From Bacillota bacterium (lineage in GTDB: Bacteria; Bacillota; Clostridia; Lachnospirales; Anaerotignaceae), in NCBI GenBank assembly GCA_017534115.1, contig JAFWDD010000068.1, positions 1-62,317 of the forward strand: DNA of 62,317 nt. The letters are read 5' to 3'. The position numbers were made by a program, and so were the translations under genes. This document shows, one piece after another, positions 8,124 through 16,627 of this stretch (position 1 is its first letter; each line of letters opens with the position of its first letter). The notes under the pieces were generated by a model. That model saw only the letters and a list, made by a program, of their open reading frames with translations, had not been told where the DNA came from and searched no databases.

Positions 8124-10187
8124 ATGAAAAAGATAATGGCAGTTTTGTGCATGGTTATTGCGGCGGTTCTGTTTGCCGGATGCGGGCCTATATCAGACAA
8201 AAAGGTGTCCGATAACGTGAAAAACACTGCATCTGCAGGTTCGGAAAGCGCCGGAAATATTGAGGCGGAGATTTTGAAAAACGACCGTGCGGAAAAGATT
8301 GTTTCGCAAATGACAACGGACGAGAAAATATCCCAGATGATAATTCCCGCAATACGTACGTGGAACGGCGAAAATGTTACGGATCTGGATGCGTTTCCTG
8401 AGCTTAAGAACGCATTGCAGGCTCATCAGTACGGCGGAATAATTCTTTTCGGCAAGAATATAACGGGTACGGCGCAGACGGCAAAGCTTGTCCATGAGCT
8501 TCAGCTGAACAATTTCCTGATTCCAGATGTTTCGGCGCATATTCCATATTTTATGCCTTTGGACCAGGAAGGAGGACTAGTGATCCGTCTTGTCAGCGGC
8601 ACCCGAATGACCGGAAATATGGCGATCGGAGCAACGGGAGCGAAGTCTGAAGAAAACGCGGAAAAAACAGGGCAGATCATAGGTGAGGAGCTTTCGGCTC
8701 TTGGATTTAACGTGGATTACGCTCCGGTTGTGGATGTGAATAATAATCCCTCAAACCCGGTAATCGGGATCCGTTCGTTTTCCGATGACCCTGAGACTGT
8801 TGCCCGGCTTGGAGCTGCTTATTCCGGCGGACTTAAGGCTTTTGATATAATTCCCACTCTGAAGCATTTCCCGGGACACGGTGATACGGATGTGGACAGC
8901 CACATAGGAATGCCTTCCGTTGAAAAGACCTATGAAGAGATCAAGGGGACGGAGCTGGTTCCCTTCAGGTATGCCATAGATAAGGGTGCGGAAATGATTA
9001 TGACGGCCCATATTACATACCCTCTGATTGACGACAAGGTTATTTACGGAGACGGCGTGACGGAAGGCTATTATCCGGCTACCATGTCCAAAAAAATGAT
9101 TACGGAGATCCTCAGGGGAGATCTGGGCTTTGACGGAGTTGTTGTAACCGACGCTCTGGAAATGGACGCGATCCGTACGGCCGGTCTTGTGCCGGGCGAA
9201 GAAGATTCAACGGAATACAGGGTGAATATCGCCGAAAAGGTAATAAACTCCGGTGTGGATATTCTTCTTCTTCCATTGGATTTGAACGGAGACTATGCGG
9301 CAAACCTCTATGACGAATATATAGACGGACTTATTGCTTTGGTTGAAGACGGAACGATTCCCGAAGAGCGGATAGACGAAAGCGTGACCCGTATAATAAG
9401 ACTGAAGGAAAAATACGGCATACTTGACGAGAATTTCGGAGAAGAGGATCTGGAAGCTAAACTTCAGAAGGCCGCGGAAGCAGTGGGCTCCGACGCTCAT
9501 CACGAGACGGAAGCGGATATTGCCCGTCAGGCTGTGACCATGGTCAGAAATGAGGATAAAACCGTTCCTCTTTCAAAGGAAATGACCAATCTGGTATTTC
9601 TTGGAGTTAATGAATCGGACTGCGTAGGCATCGGATATGCTGTTGAGAAAATGAAGGAGGATGGCCTCATAAATCAGGACGCTCTTATTACAATCGATTA
9701 CTATTACGATTCTTCCGCGGAAGGCGCCAATCAGATCCATGTTACATGGGAAACAAATAACGCAATAGGCGGAGCGGACGCTGTTATAGCTCTTGTAAAT
9801 TCTACGGGACAGAGCATACTTACAAAATCATCATACAGATATACGGCTCTTTTTGAAGCAATGGAAAGAGTTCACGCCAATGGCGGAAAGTTTGTAATCA
9901 TAAGCGACAATCTTCCTTACGATGCGGCTCGTTTTCAGGACGCGGACGCCATACTTATTGCCTATATGGATTCCGGTCTTGGCCTTGACCCGACTGATCT
10001 TATGGATTCATCCGCGAGACCTGCTTTTAACGCCAATGTTATCGCGGCTCTGGAAACCGCATTCGGCGGGAATAGTCCAGCAGGCGTTCTTCCCGTGAAC
10101 ATTCCCGTGATTGAGGAAAACGCTGACGGCTCATTAAGTTATGGAAGCGAGTATCTCTACAAGAGAGGATTCGGACTGACGGAGTAA
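8124..10187 (+). CDS. Glycoside hydrolase family 3 lipoprotein (NagZ-like beta-N-acetylhexosaminidase)
   Basis: This 687-aa protein has a lipoprotein signal (lipobox LFAGC, Cys20) and a GH3 TIM barrel. It carries the NagZ signature KHFPGHGDT..DSH from Lys247, which supplies the His-Asp general acid loop. The nucleophile Asp343 is in VVTDALEMDAI. A C-terminal alpha/beta sandwich-like domain (about 480-687) gives the two-domain form seen in Bacillus NagZ. The expected role is removing N-acetylglucosamine from peptidoglycan fragments at the outer face of the membrane. RBS GGAGGAAAT. The next lipoprotein starts 24 bases downstream, so the two probably form an operon. Confidence 0.92.
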   Translation: MKKIMAVLCMVIAAVLFAGCGPISDKKVSDNVKNTASAGSESAGNIEAEILKNDRAEKIVSQMTTDEKISQMIIPAIRTWNGENVTDLDAFPELKNALQAHQYGGIILFGKNITGTAQTAKLVHELQLNNFLIPDVSAHIPYFMPLDQEGGLVIRLVSGTRMTGNMAIGATGAKSEENAEKTGQIIGEELSALGFNVDYAPVVDVNNNPSNPVIGIRSFSDDPETVARLGAAYSGGLKAFDIIPTLKHFPGHGDTDVDSHIGMPSVEKTYEEIKGTELVPFRYAIDKGAEMIMTAHITYPLIDDKVIYGDGVTEGYYPATMSKKMITEILRGDLGFDGVVVTDALEMDAIRTAGLVPGEEDSTEYRVNIAEKVINSGVDILLLPLDLNGDYAANLYDEYIDGLIALVEDGTIPEERIDESVTRIIRLKEKYGILDENFGEEDLEAKLQKAAEAVGSDAHHETEADIARQAVTMVRNEDKTVPLSKEMTNLVFLGVNESDCVGIGYAVEKMKEDGLINQDALITIDYYYDSSAEGANQIHVTWETNNAIGGADAVIALVNSTGQSILTKSSYRYTALFEAMERVHANGGKFVIISDNLPYDAARFQDADAILIAYMDSGLGLDPTDLMDSSARPAFNANVIAALETAFGGNSPAGVLPVNIPVIEENADGSLSYGSEYLYKRGFGLTE

Positions 10188-10211
10188 TTTTGTATTGAAG
10201 GAGAAAAAATC

Positions 10212-10994
10212 ATGAAAAAAAGGATTTTTATTATATTATGTATACTTGTCAGCCTGTGTATTACTGCCTGCGGACGGACAGAGGCGCCCAAAGAAAAAAT
10301 CAAAGTGGATCTGCTGCCGGAAAAAAAGGAAAAACAGGACAGAGACACAATGTATCAGGTTTCGACCATGGCGGCGCTGGAGGAAGGCGGTTTTGACGGC
10401 ATTATAACCGCGGGCGAGATGAATAATTACGGAAACACGGGCATAGGCGCATTTGAAGGATTAGACGGAGAGTTGATTTTTATAAATACTATGGTATACA
10501 AGGCGGACAGCAAAGGGTTCACCCGTGTTGTTCAGAATGACGAGAAGATTTCCTTTGCCCAGTCCACATTTTTCGAGGAAGACACACGCATCGGGCTGGA
10601 AGAAATAAAGGATATGGAAGCCCTGCTTAAGGAGCTGAACAAAGTGGTGGAGGAAAAAGGAAGCGATATGTTTTACGCGGTAAAAATCATCGGCCAGTTT
10701 AAATATGTTAATGTATGCAGCCAGAATAAGCAGGAAAAGCCGTATAAAACTCTGGAAGAAGTCCTTGCGGAGGACAGAGTCGAGATAGATTTCGGCGAAA
10801 TGTACGGTACTATGGTGGGCATTTACGATCCCGGCAACCGGGGAGACGGAAGCGAACAGGGCTGGCAATTCCATTTCATAACGGGAGACGGAGCCAGAGG
10901 CGGACGCGTTTTGAATGCGGGAATCAAAGAGGCCGAGGCGCATTTTGATATTACGGATAAATTCGAGACGGTTCCTTTGGAAGAAGCCGAATAA
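10212..10994 (+). CDS. Lipoprotein with a degenerate alpha-acetolactate decarboxylase fold
   Basis: This 260-aa protein has a lipoprotein signal (lipobox ITAC, Cys20). The rest reads as the AlsD/BudA family: STMAALEEGGFDGIITAGEM, GIGAFEGLDGELIFINTMVY, KQEKPYKTLEEV, GTMVGIYDPG and FHFITGDGARGG. The family is normally cytoplasmic, with zinc held by HxH plus a third His 11 residues on. Here those positions are Gln219, His221 and Arg232, so two of three ligands are gone. The family's conserved Arg in the VPRQEKPY region appears to be Cys169. It is probably not a decarboxylase. It follows the GH3 lipoprotein by 24 bases, which suggests an envelope role such as binding a sugar or peptidoglycan fragment. 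Confidence 0.8.
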   Translation: MKKRIFIILCILVSLCITACGRTEAPKEKIKVDLLPEKKEKQDRDTMYQVSTMAALEEGGFDGIITAGEMNNYGNTGIGAFEGLDGELIFINTMVYKADSKGFTRVVQNDEKISFAQSTFFEEDTRIGLEEIKDMEALLKELNKVVEEKGSDMFYAVKIIGQFKYVNVCSQNKQEKPYKTLEEVLAEDRVEIDFGEMYGTMVGIYDPGNRGDGSEQGWQFHFITGDGARGGRVLNAGIKEAEAHFDITDKFETVPLEEAE

Positions 10995-11056
10995 AACCAT
11001 AAAAACATTGAAATACAGATGAATGTGAAAAATACCGATAACGAGGACAGGGACAA

Positions 11057-11794
11057 ATGACAAAACGACTGAATGCGAATCAAATAAAGCTCATAGCTAT
11101 AACGGCAATGACGATAGACCATCTCACATGGACCTTTTTCCCGGGCACACAGGCCGTTTGGTATGTGGTCATACTGCACATTATAGGCAGGCTGACTGCG
11201 CCGATAATGTGGTTTTTCATAGCGGAAGGCTGTCAGCATACCCGTGACGCCAAAGGCTATGGGCTCAGGCTTTTCATATTCGCGGCAATATCCCATTTCG
11301 CGTACAATTTCGCGTTCGGAATACCCTTCAGGCCTCTTTCCTCAGGCGTATTCAACCAGACAAGCGTTTTGTGGTCTCTGGCCTGGGCAGTCGTGGTCAT
11401 CCAGATCAGCAAAAGCGAACGGATTTCCCAAAGGATGAAGATCCTTGCGGTCATCGGCATATGCCTTATAACATTCCCTTCGGACTGGTCCTGCATCGCT
11501 GTTATGTGTCCCTTTTATATGTATGTGCACAGGAAAAATTTCAGGCTTCAGGCAAAGGATATCGTTATCTGGACGGCTATGTACGCCATAGTATATTTTC
11601 TTGCCATAGACAGGATCTACGGAGCCATTCAGATGTTCACATTCCTCACGATCCCCATACTTGCTCAATATAACGGCAGTCGGGGGAAGGCCAAGGGCAT
11701 GAAATGGCTGTTTTACATCTATTATCCGGCGCACCTTTTTGTAATCGGATTTCTCCGGATTTATCTTCACGGGGATATACCCACTATTTTCTGA
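11057..11794 (+). CDS. TraX family membrane protein
   Basis: This 245-aa polytopic protein has about seven membrane segments. It begins with the family's opening pattern, in which LNANQIKLIAITAMTIDH is followed by W and FFPG. F-plasmid TraX N-acetylates pilin, and the wider family belongs to the acyltransferase-3-like membrane proteins. Chromosomal copies in Firmicutes have no known substrate. There are no conjugation genes nearby, so a role in acetylating an envelope molecule is more likely than conjugation. The RBS is weak (GAGGACAGGGAC upstream of 11057). Confidence 0.85.
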   Translation: MTKRLNANQIKLIAITAMTIDHLTWTFFPGTQAVWYVVILHIIGRLTAPIMWFFIAEGCQHTRDAKGYGLRLFIFAAISHFAYNFAFGIPFRPLSSGVFNQTSVLWSLAWAVVVIQISKSERISQRMKILAVIGICLITFPSDWSCIAVMCPFYMYVHRKNFRLQAKDIVIWTAMYAIVYFLAIDRIYGAIQMFTFLTIPILAQYNGSRGKAKGMKWLFYIYYPAHLFVIGFLRIYLHGDIPTIF

Positions 11795-11808
11795 AAAAGA
11801 GGATTATT

Positions 11809-12495
11809 ATGTGTACAAGTATTGTTGTGAATAAGAAAAAGACCATTGTCGGGTGGAATCTGGATATATTGGATATGGAATACAGAGTTCGTCCGGCGGA
11901 TGACGGCGTTTTCATTGAGATTAACGATCCCAAAGAAGGCTGGCTGCCCCTTTTCGGAGCTAATTCCAGAGGGGATTTTGTGGGCATGCCCACATGCTGG
12001 CCCTTTGACGAGAGGAGCGATCCCGCGGGAGAAGGCGAAAACATAATCATGCTGGATATAGACCTTCTGCTTCAGAAAAAAACTATGAAGGAAATCAGGG
12101 AAATCGCGGGAAATAATCCGGTTTACAGCATTCCGGGAGTTACATTCATGTCTGCTCTGTCGGACAAGGACGGAAATGTGCTCCACATTATTCCCGGGCA
12201 GGGAAGTCTGTATTTCGAAAAGCCTGAATATAAGATCCTTACTAATTTTTCGCCGTTTAAGCAGGATTCGGAGCTTCACCCATGGATGGGATGGGACAGA
12301 TATAAAAAGGCAGAGTCCATGCTTGAAGGCGCGGCGGAGGATTTTGACGTTAAGGACTGTTTCGAGATTCTGAAGGCTGTTTCACAGGAGGTCTGTCCCA
12401 CGGTCGTGTCCATGGTGTATGATGTGGGCGAAAAAACGGTACACTGGTGCGAAAACAGAAACTGGGACGGGATTCGAACCGCAAAACTGAAATAA
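11809..12495 (+). CDS. Linear amide C-N hydrolase (choloylglycine hydrolase / Ntn family)
   Basis: This 228-aa protein begins MCTSIVV, so after Met removal Cys2 is the N-terminal nucleophile typical of bile-salt hydrolases, penicillin V acylases and acid-ceramidase-like enzymes. Further family signs are GWNLDI near residue 22 and the TNFSPF segment near residue 142. It is shorter than true bile-salt hydrolases (~320 aa), so the substrate is uncertain. The start at 11809 follows AAAGAGG; the longer frame from 11704 overlaps traX and would destroy the N-terminal Cys. It lies 15 bases after traX. Confidence 0.8.
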   Translation: MCTSIVVNKKKTIVGWNLDILDMEYRVRPADDGVFIEINDPKEGWLPLFGANSRGDFVGMPTCWPFDERSDPAGEGENIIMLDIDLLLQKKTMKEIREIAGNNPVYSIPGVTFMSALSDKDGNVLHIIPGQGSLYFEKPEYKILTNFSPFKQDSELHPWMGWDRYKKAESMLEGAAEDFDVKDCFEILKAVSQEVCPTVVSMVYDVGEKTVHWCENRNWDGIRTAKLK

Positions 12496-12507
12496 GGAGG
12501 CAGAATT

Positions 12508-12837
12508 ATGGCATCATCAAAAGAATATCTGGATTATATACTCGAACAGCTGTCCGGACTTGAGGACATTACATACAGGACGATGATGGGAGAGTATATC
12601 ATATATTATAAAGGCAGAATTATCGGCGGGATCTATGATGACCGCTTTCTTGTGAAGCCCGTTAAACCGGCTGTTGCCATGATGCCAGATGCGGAGTATG
12701 AGCTGCCTTATGAATGCGCGAAGGAAATGCTTCTTGTGGACAACACCGATGACAGGGAGTTTCTGAAAGATCTGCTGGACGCCATGTATCCGGAGCTTCC
12801 GGCGCCGAAGTCCAAAAAGCCCAAAAAGAAGAAATGA
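12508..12837 (+). CDS. TfoX/Sxy N-terminal domain protein
   Basis: This 109-aa protein has the TfoX_N core: RTMMGEYIIYYKGRIIGGIYDDRFLVK, then a run of MMPDAEY...LVDN (quoted in parts). The C-terminal tail is very basic (KSKKPKKKK). TfoX regulates competence in gamma-proteobacteria; stand-alone TfoX_N proteins of Firmicutes have no assigned function. It sits 12 bases after the Ntn hydrolase with RBS AAGGAGG and is probably co-transcribed with it. Confidence 0.85.
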   Translation: MASSKEYLDYILEQLSGLEDITYRTMMGEYIIYYKGRIIGGIYDDRFLVKPVKPAVAMMPDAEYELPYECAKEMLLVDNTDDREFLKDLLDAMYPELPAPKSKKPKKKK

Positions 12838-12864
12838 TTTAATGCGCAGGAAAGGATTTTTAAG

Positions 12865-13176
12865 ATGAGAGAAGGATTTATGAAACCGCCGGACCATGTG
12901 AACTTTGAGTCAAAAAAGCTGTTTGACGGCGTTGGAGAGATCATAGACGGATCCATAGCCTATATCACCCTGAAAGGCGGCGGACCGCTGGAAAAGCATA
13001 CCCATGAGCATAATCACCTGTTCATTGTTGTCAAAGGAGAGGCAAAGGTGCTCCTCGATAATGAAGAGGTCATTATATATAAGGACGAGGCTTTTCTGGT
13101 TAAGGGAAATATTCCTCATTCGGTCTGGAGCAGTCAGGACGAGGAAACGGTGATGATCGGGATATCCGTGAAGTAA
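12865..13176 (+). CDS. Small cupin-domain protein
   Basis: This 103-aa single-domain cupin has the metal motif HTHEHNHLFIVVKGE (three His and Glu) near residues 48-62 and a second motif VKGNIPHSVWSS with the last His. Such proteins bind a metal and either isomerise or sense small molecules. No substrate can be named. The start at 12865 follows GGAAAGGAT. It follows the TfoX-like gene by 27 bases. Confidence 0.88.
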   Translation: MREGFMKPPDHVNFESKKLFDGVGEIIDGSIAYITLKGGGPLEKHTHEHNHLFIVVKGEAKVLLDNEEVIIYKDEAFLVKGNIPHSVWSSQDEETVMIGISVK

Positions 13177-13209
13177 TCTTAAAAAACGGATTGTATAGGT
13201 GACAAGATT

Positions 13210-14601
13210 ATGGAAATACAAATGAAAATGATGACAGAGGGCAAACCGTGGCGGCATATATTGCGGTTTTCACTGCCGGTGCTGGCAGGTTCTCTTTTGC
13301 AGCAGTTATATAATACGGTGGATACGATTATTGTAGGCAGATTTGCCGGCGAGGCTTCTCTTTCGGCGGTTGGAACTACGGCCAGCTTCAGATTTCTGTT
13401 TCTTGCGCTGGCAATGGGATTTTCCGCGGGAAACGGCGTTGTTGTAGCTCAGCACTACGGTGCCGGAGACGAAAAACGTGTTCGGATAAACGCTTCGGCA
13501 GGGATCCTTTTTATGATGATTTTAGGAGCAATAGCCGCGGCGGCAGGAATTTTTGTGGCAAGACCGGCTTATACCCATCTTGTTAATGTTCCCGAAGATT
13601 TTCTTGATATGACTCTTGTGTATTTCAGGATATACGCGGCAGGGCTTATATTCCAGTTTGGATATAATATTATTGCGGCAATTCTCCGCGCTGTGGGAGA
13701 CAGTATGGCGACCCTTTATTTTCTGCTTATATCCTCTGTTCTGAATATCGGGCTGGATCTGCTTTTTGTGGCCGGTTTTCACTGGGGAGTCGCGGGCGCG
13801 GCTGAGGCCACGGTTATTTCCCAGGCGGCGTCCTTTATAGCGGCATATTTCTATATGAGAAGGAAATATCCTATTTTCCGTTTCAGGCGCAGTGAATACA
13901 AATGGGATTCCGAAGCGGTGCGGAAGACGGTTGAGGTAGGTTTTCCCATATCCCTTCAGCTTATTATAGTGTCCTTCGGGCTTACATTCATACAAAGAGC
14001 CGTTAACGGTTTCGGTCAGACCATGACCGCATCCTTTACGGTAGGACAGAGAATCGAAATGTACCTGAATCTTCCGTGCAGCGCGTTTCAGACAACTCTG
14101 GCAACCTATACGGGACAGAATATTGGCGCGGGAAAGATAGAAAGAGTAAAGCTCGGAGCCCGTCAGACCATCGGCATATCTGTTGCGATGACCCTTGTTA
14201 TATCTGCTCTGGTATGGATATTTGCCGGAAATATTATTAAGCTTTTCGGGCTGAGCGATGAAGCAATGGTGTATTGTTTGTCCCATCTCAGGACAATCGC
14301 CATGATAAATATAGTGCTTTCCGTTTATCTTCCGCTTTTCGGAGTTTTCCAGGGTGCGAACCACAGCGCTTTTCCCATGATCGTTGCGTCCGCGGCTCTG
14401 GGTATGAGAGTGTTTGTAACATATATGTTCAGGTACAGTACATTCCTTGGGCATACGGTTATATGGTGGAACGGAATTTTCGGATTCGGAATGGGATGCA
14501 CAATTACATGGGCTTATTATCTGAGCGGAAGATGGCAGAAAGGCTCGGTTATTGCGGAAAAAGCGAAAGAGACAGGAGAGTTTGAAAATGGAGATACATA
14601 A
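13210..14601 (+). CDS. MATE family multidrug/sodium antiporter
   Basis: This 463-aa protein has about 12 membrane segments. It carries the MATE N-terminal pattern (LPVLAGSLLQQLYNTVDTIIVGRF) and the matching second-half pattern GQNIGAGKIERVKLG. MATE transporters export cationic compounds using Na+ or H+ gradients. The start at 13210 (RBS ATAGGTGACAAG) is kept; ATG 13222 is a possible alternative. The 3' end overlaps the following GNAT start by 14 bases, so the two are coupled. A drug-export/acetylation pair is an attractive but unproven reading. Confidence 0.93.
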   Translation: MEIQMKMMTEGKPWRHILRFSLPVLAGSLLQQLYNTVDTIIVGRFAGEASLSAVGTTASFRFLFLALAMGFSAGNGVVVAQHYGAGDEKRVRINASAGILFMMILGAIAAAAGIFVARPAYTHLVNVPEDFLDMTLVYFRIYAAGLIFQFGYNIIAAILRAVGDSMATLYFLLISSVLNIGLDLLFVAGFHWGVAGAAEATVISQAASFIAAYFYMRRKYPIFRFRRSEYKWDSEAVRKTVEVGFPISLQLIIVSFGLTFIQRAVNGFGQTMTASFTVGQRIEMYLNLPCSAFQTTLATYTGQNIGAGKIERVKLGARQTIGISVAMTLVISALVWIFAGNIIKLFGLSDEAMVYCLSHLRTIAMINIVLSVYLPLFGVFQGANHSAFPMIVASAALGMRVFVTYMFRYSTFLGHTVIWWNGIFGFGMGCTITWAYYLSGRWQKGSVIAEKAKETGEFENGDT

Positions 14602-15109
14602 ATGCGGTAAAAAAGAAATAGCTTCATCCGGAGCCTTTTACGACAGGGTTGTAATCTGGCTGGATAATCATATAAATTACCCTAAGTGGATATACGGTGT
14701 TTACCCGTCGGAAACATCTGTGCGGGAAATGACGGCATCGGGAAGCCAGTATATATGTCTGGATGATGGAAGGATTATGGGAGCCTTTGTGCTCAACGCA
14801 GACCCTCAGGGCAATTACCAAAACGGAAATTGGAGTGAAAGCCTGCCTGACGGAGAATACATGGTTCTGCACGCAATGGCGGTGGCCCCTGAGCTTAACG
14901 GACAGGGTCTGGGCTCGGAGATAATCAGGTTCTGCGCCGAAAAGGCTAAAAACGAGGGATACAAAGCCCTTCGGGCCGATGTGGTGCCCGACAATTATCC
15001 GGCGAAGGGGATTTTTACAAAAAACGGGTTCACATATGCAGGAGACGCGGATCTGGAGAGAGGATTGGAGGACATACCGGTTTTCAGTTTGTTTGAGCTG
15101 AATCTGTAA
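14588..15109 (+). CDS. GNAT family N-acetyltransferase
   Basis: This 173-aa protein has acetyl-CoA motif A, HAMAVAPELNGQGLGSEII, near residues 98-116, followed by the DVVPDNYPAKGIF and GFTYAGD segments. The ATG at 14588 follows GACAGGAGAG and lies inside the last codons of the MATE gene; the in-frame ATG at 14552 lies further inside that gene and lacks an RBS. It resembles the GNAT at 4229, so both may derive from a duplication. Substrate unknown. Confidence 0.87.
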   Translation: MEIHKCGKKEIASSGAFYDRVVIWLDNHINYPKWIYGVYPSETSVREMTASGSQYICLDDGRIMGAFVLNADPQGNYQNGNWSESLPDGEYMVLHAMAVAPELNGQGLGSEIIRFCAEKAKNEGYKALRADVVPDNYPAKGIFTKNGFTYAGDADLERGLEDIPVFSLFELNL

Positions 15110-15128
15110 ATACATAAAGGAACCTTTT

Positions 15129-15221
15129 ATGAAAAAGATCAGTCGTATTGATGACAGAGGCTGTGTCAGAAGCGGCGGAACAGGCGGCGTGCTCCGCATA
15201 ACGGGCAATGCTTTTTCTTGA
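15129..15221 (+). CDS. Possible 30-aa ORF, perhaps a gene remnant
   Basis: An ATG 7 bases after AAAGGA opens 30 codons rich in Arg and Gly (MKKISRIDDRGCVRSGG start) ending in TGA. No family is recognised. It could be the leftover start of a lost gene between the GNAT and the lipoprotein. Coding status is weak. Confidence 0.2.
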   Translation: MKKISRIDDRGCVRSGGTGGVLRITGNAFS

Positions 15222-15285
15222 TAAATATATGAATGATATAGTAAAATAATAAAAACCCTGATATTTGAATTAAGGAGGTATTCAT

Positions 15286-16344
15286 ATGATAACTTTTTGC
15301 AAGCTTGTGGCTATAACGGTTTCCATAGTGTGCCTGTCCGGATGCGGAGGCGCGGACAAGAAAGACATAACCATAAATAATTATGTGCCCGTAGAGGAAG
15401 AGCCGAAGGACGGAGAAACGACCAATTTGACTGATTACGACGCGCCCAAAGAGATTAAATCCAAGGATATTACGGATTTTCAGGCTTCCTTCTTCATCAG
15501 CACCCGCTGGAGAGGCGAAGAGGAGCATGAATTTAATTTTCAGGTGAAGCCCGATGAAAACGGAGCGCTTACGGCGTATGAGACCAATTCGGGAATCAGT
15601 GTTACCGCGGATGAAGAGCTCCTTATAAAGATTCAGGAAATAATTGATAAGTATGATCTGGTTTCCAAAAACGGAGTATACGAGGTGAATTACAGTCTTC
15701 CTCCGGAATGTCAGGGCTGTGAGATGAATGTAAATTACGCTTCGGGCGAAGCATTCAAGTTTACCATAATCAACGAGCCCTATTCCCAGTGGGCAGAGGC
15801 TTTTTATGATGTATTCGCTGAGTATTTTGCCGAAAAGGGCGATGATTCTCTCTATCCCGAAAAGGAAACATCCGCTGTTACAAGATTTGACATGAGAATG
15901 AACGAAAAGGGCGTGTGGTACGATTATGGCGGAGTAAACGTGCAGGACGGGATGGCCATAAACGGCGAGAAATATCTTCTCAGCAGGGATATATATGATG
16001 AGAATGCCCAAAAAACCATATCGGAGGATTACATTGTGTTCCCCGAAGGCTACTATGAAAAAATCACGGAGATCCTTGATAAATATAATGTAGTCCGCAA
16101 ATATGAGTTCAGCCGTTATGACCGTCAGGAAAATAATTACGGCAACCACGACGCCGGATATTTCGGTTGGGGAGACAAGACCACGGCGGACGGCGAAGAG
16201 GATGCCCAGGACCGCAAGTTGGATATTTATGTGGAATTCGAAAGCGGAAACAGATTAAACATCGAAACATCCAAGGCCAGCGAGATTGACGCCATGAAGC
16301 CCATACTTGACGAGCTTACGGAATATCTGGATTCTCTTTTTTGA
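15286..16344 (+). CDS. Lipoprotein of unknown function, paralogue A
   Basis: This 352-aa protein has a lipoprotein signal (CKLVAITVSIVCLSGC, lipobox LSGC) and a very acidic mature part. There are two halves with similar logic: each has a strand-rich stretch followed by an IxEIIDKYDLV / ITEILDKYNVV segment (about residues 110 and 260). The signal peptide and the DAPKEIKS[KE]D[IL]T linker are nearly the same as in the lipoprotein at 18169, so they are paralogues. Function unknown. RBS AAGGAGG. It is followed by a small Imm32-like gene. Confidence 0.8.
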   Translation: MITFCKLVAITVSIVCLSGCGGADKKDITINNYVPVEEEPKDGETTNLTDYDAPKEIKSKDITDFQASFFISTRWRGEEEHEFNFQVKPDENGALTAYETNSGISVTADEELLIKIQEIIDKYDLVSKNGVYEVNYSLPPECQGCEMNVNYASGEAFKFTIINEPYSQWAEAFYDVFAEYFAEKGDDSLYPEKETSAVTRFDMRMNEKGVWYDYGGVNVQDGMAINGEKYLLSRDIYDENAQKTISEDYIVFPEGYYEKITEILDKYNVVRKYEFSRYDRQENNYGNHDAGYFGWGDKTTADGEEDAQDRKLDIYVEFESGNRLNIETSKASEIDAMKPILDELTEYLDSLF

Positions 16345-16359
16345 AAATGAGGTGCGGAC

Positions 16360-16569
16360 ATGGATATTCACTGGAAAGACGGATTTAAAATAAAAGTTGA
16401 GATTCAGGGCGATGCAGCTGTTCTTTCAGCAAACAGAGAAGGACTTTTATCTTTGGCTGGGATCATGACATCTCTTGCGGATGAGTGTGCGGGAGACCAT
16501 ATCCATCTGGATGAATACAATTCTCTTGAGGACGGCTCCGATGAAATAATTATCGTGAAGATCGATTAG
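16360..16569 (+). CDS. Small protein resembling the Imm32 immunity family
   Basis: This 69-aa protein has LSANREGLLSLAGIM followed by HIHLDEYNSLEDGSDE, which I recall as the Imm32 pattern of polymorphic-toxin immunity proteins. No toxin gene is visible nearby, so a housekeeping use or an orphan immunity gene is possible. RBS GAGGTG, 15 bases downstream of lipoprotein A. The assignment is from memory of short motifs only. Confidence 0.5.
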   Translation: MDIHWKDGFKIKVEIQGDAAVLSANREGLLSLAGIMTSLADECAGDHIHLDEYNSLEDGSDEIIIVKID

Positions 16570-16627
16570 AAAAAATGTGCGGATATAAATCATGCGGTGA
16601 AAAAGACAGAATATGAGGAGGGAAATT

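Noticed and set aside
11057-11794. TraX as a sign of conjugation
   Set aside because: No other transfer gene lies nearby; chromosomal TraX homologues are common in Firmicutes.
12469-12484. GGGATTCGAACC resembles a tRNA T-arm 3' half
   Set aside because: It lies inside the coding region of the amide hydrolase with no acceptor, D or anticodon stems around it.
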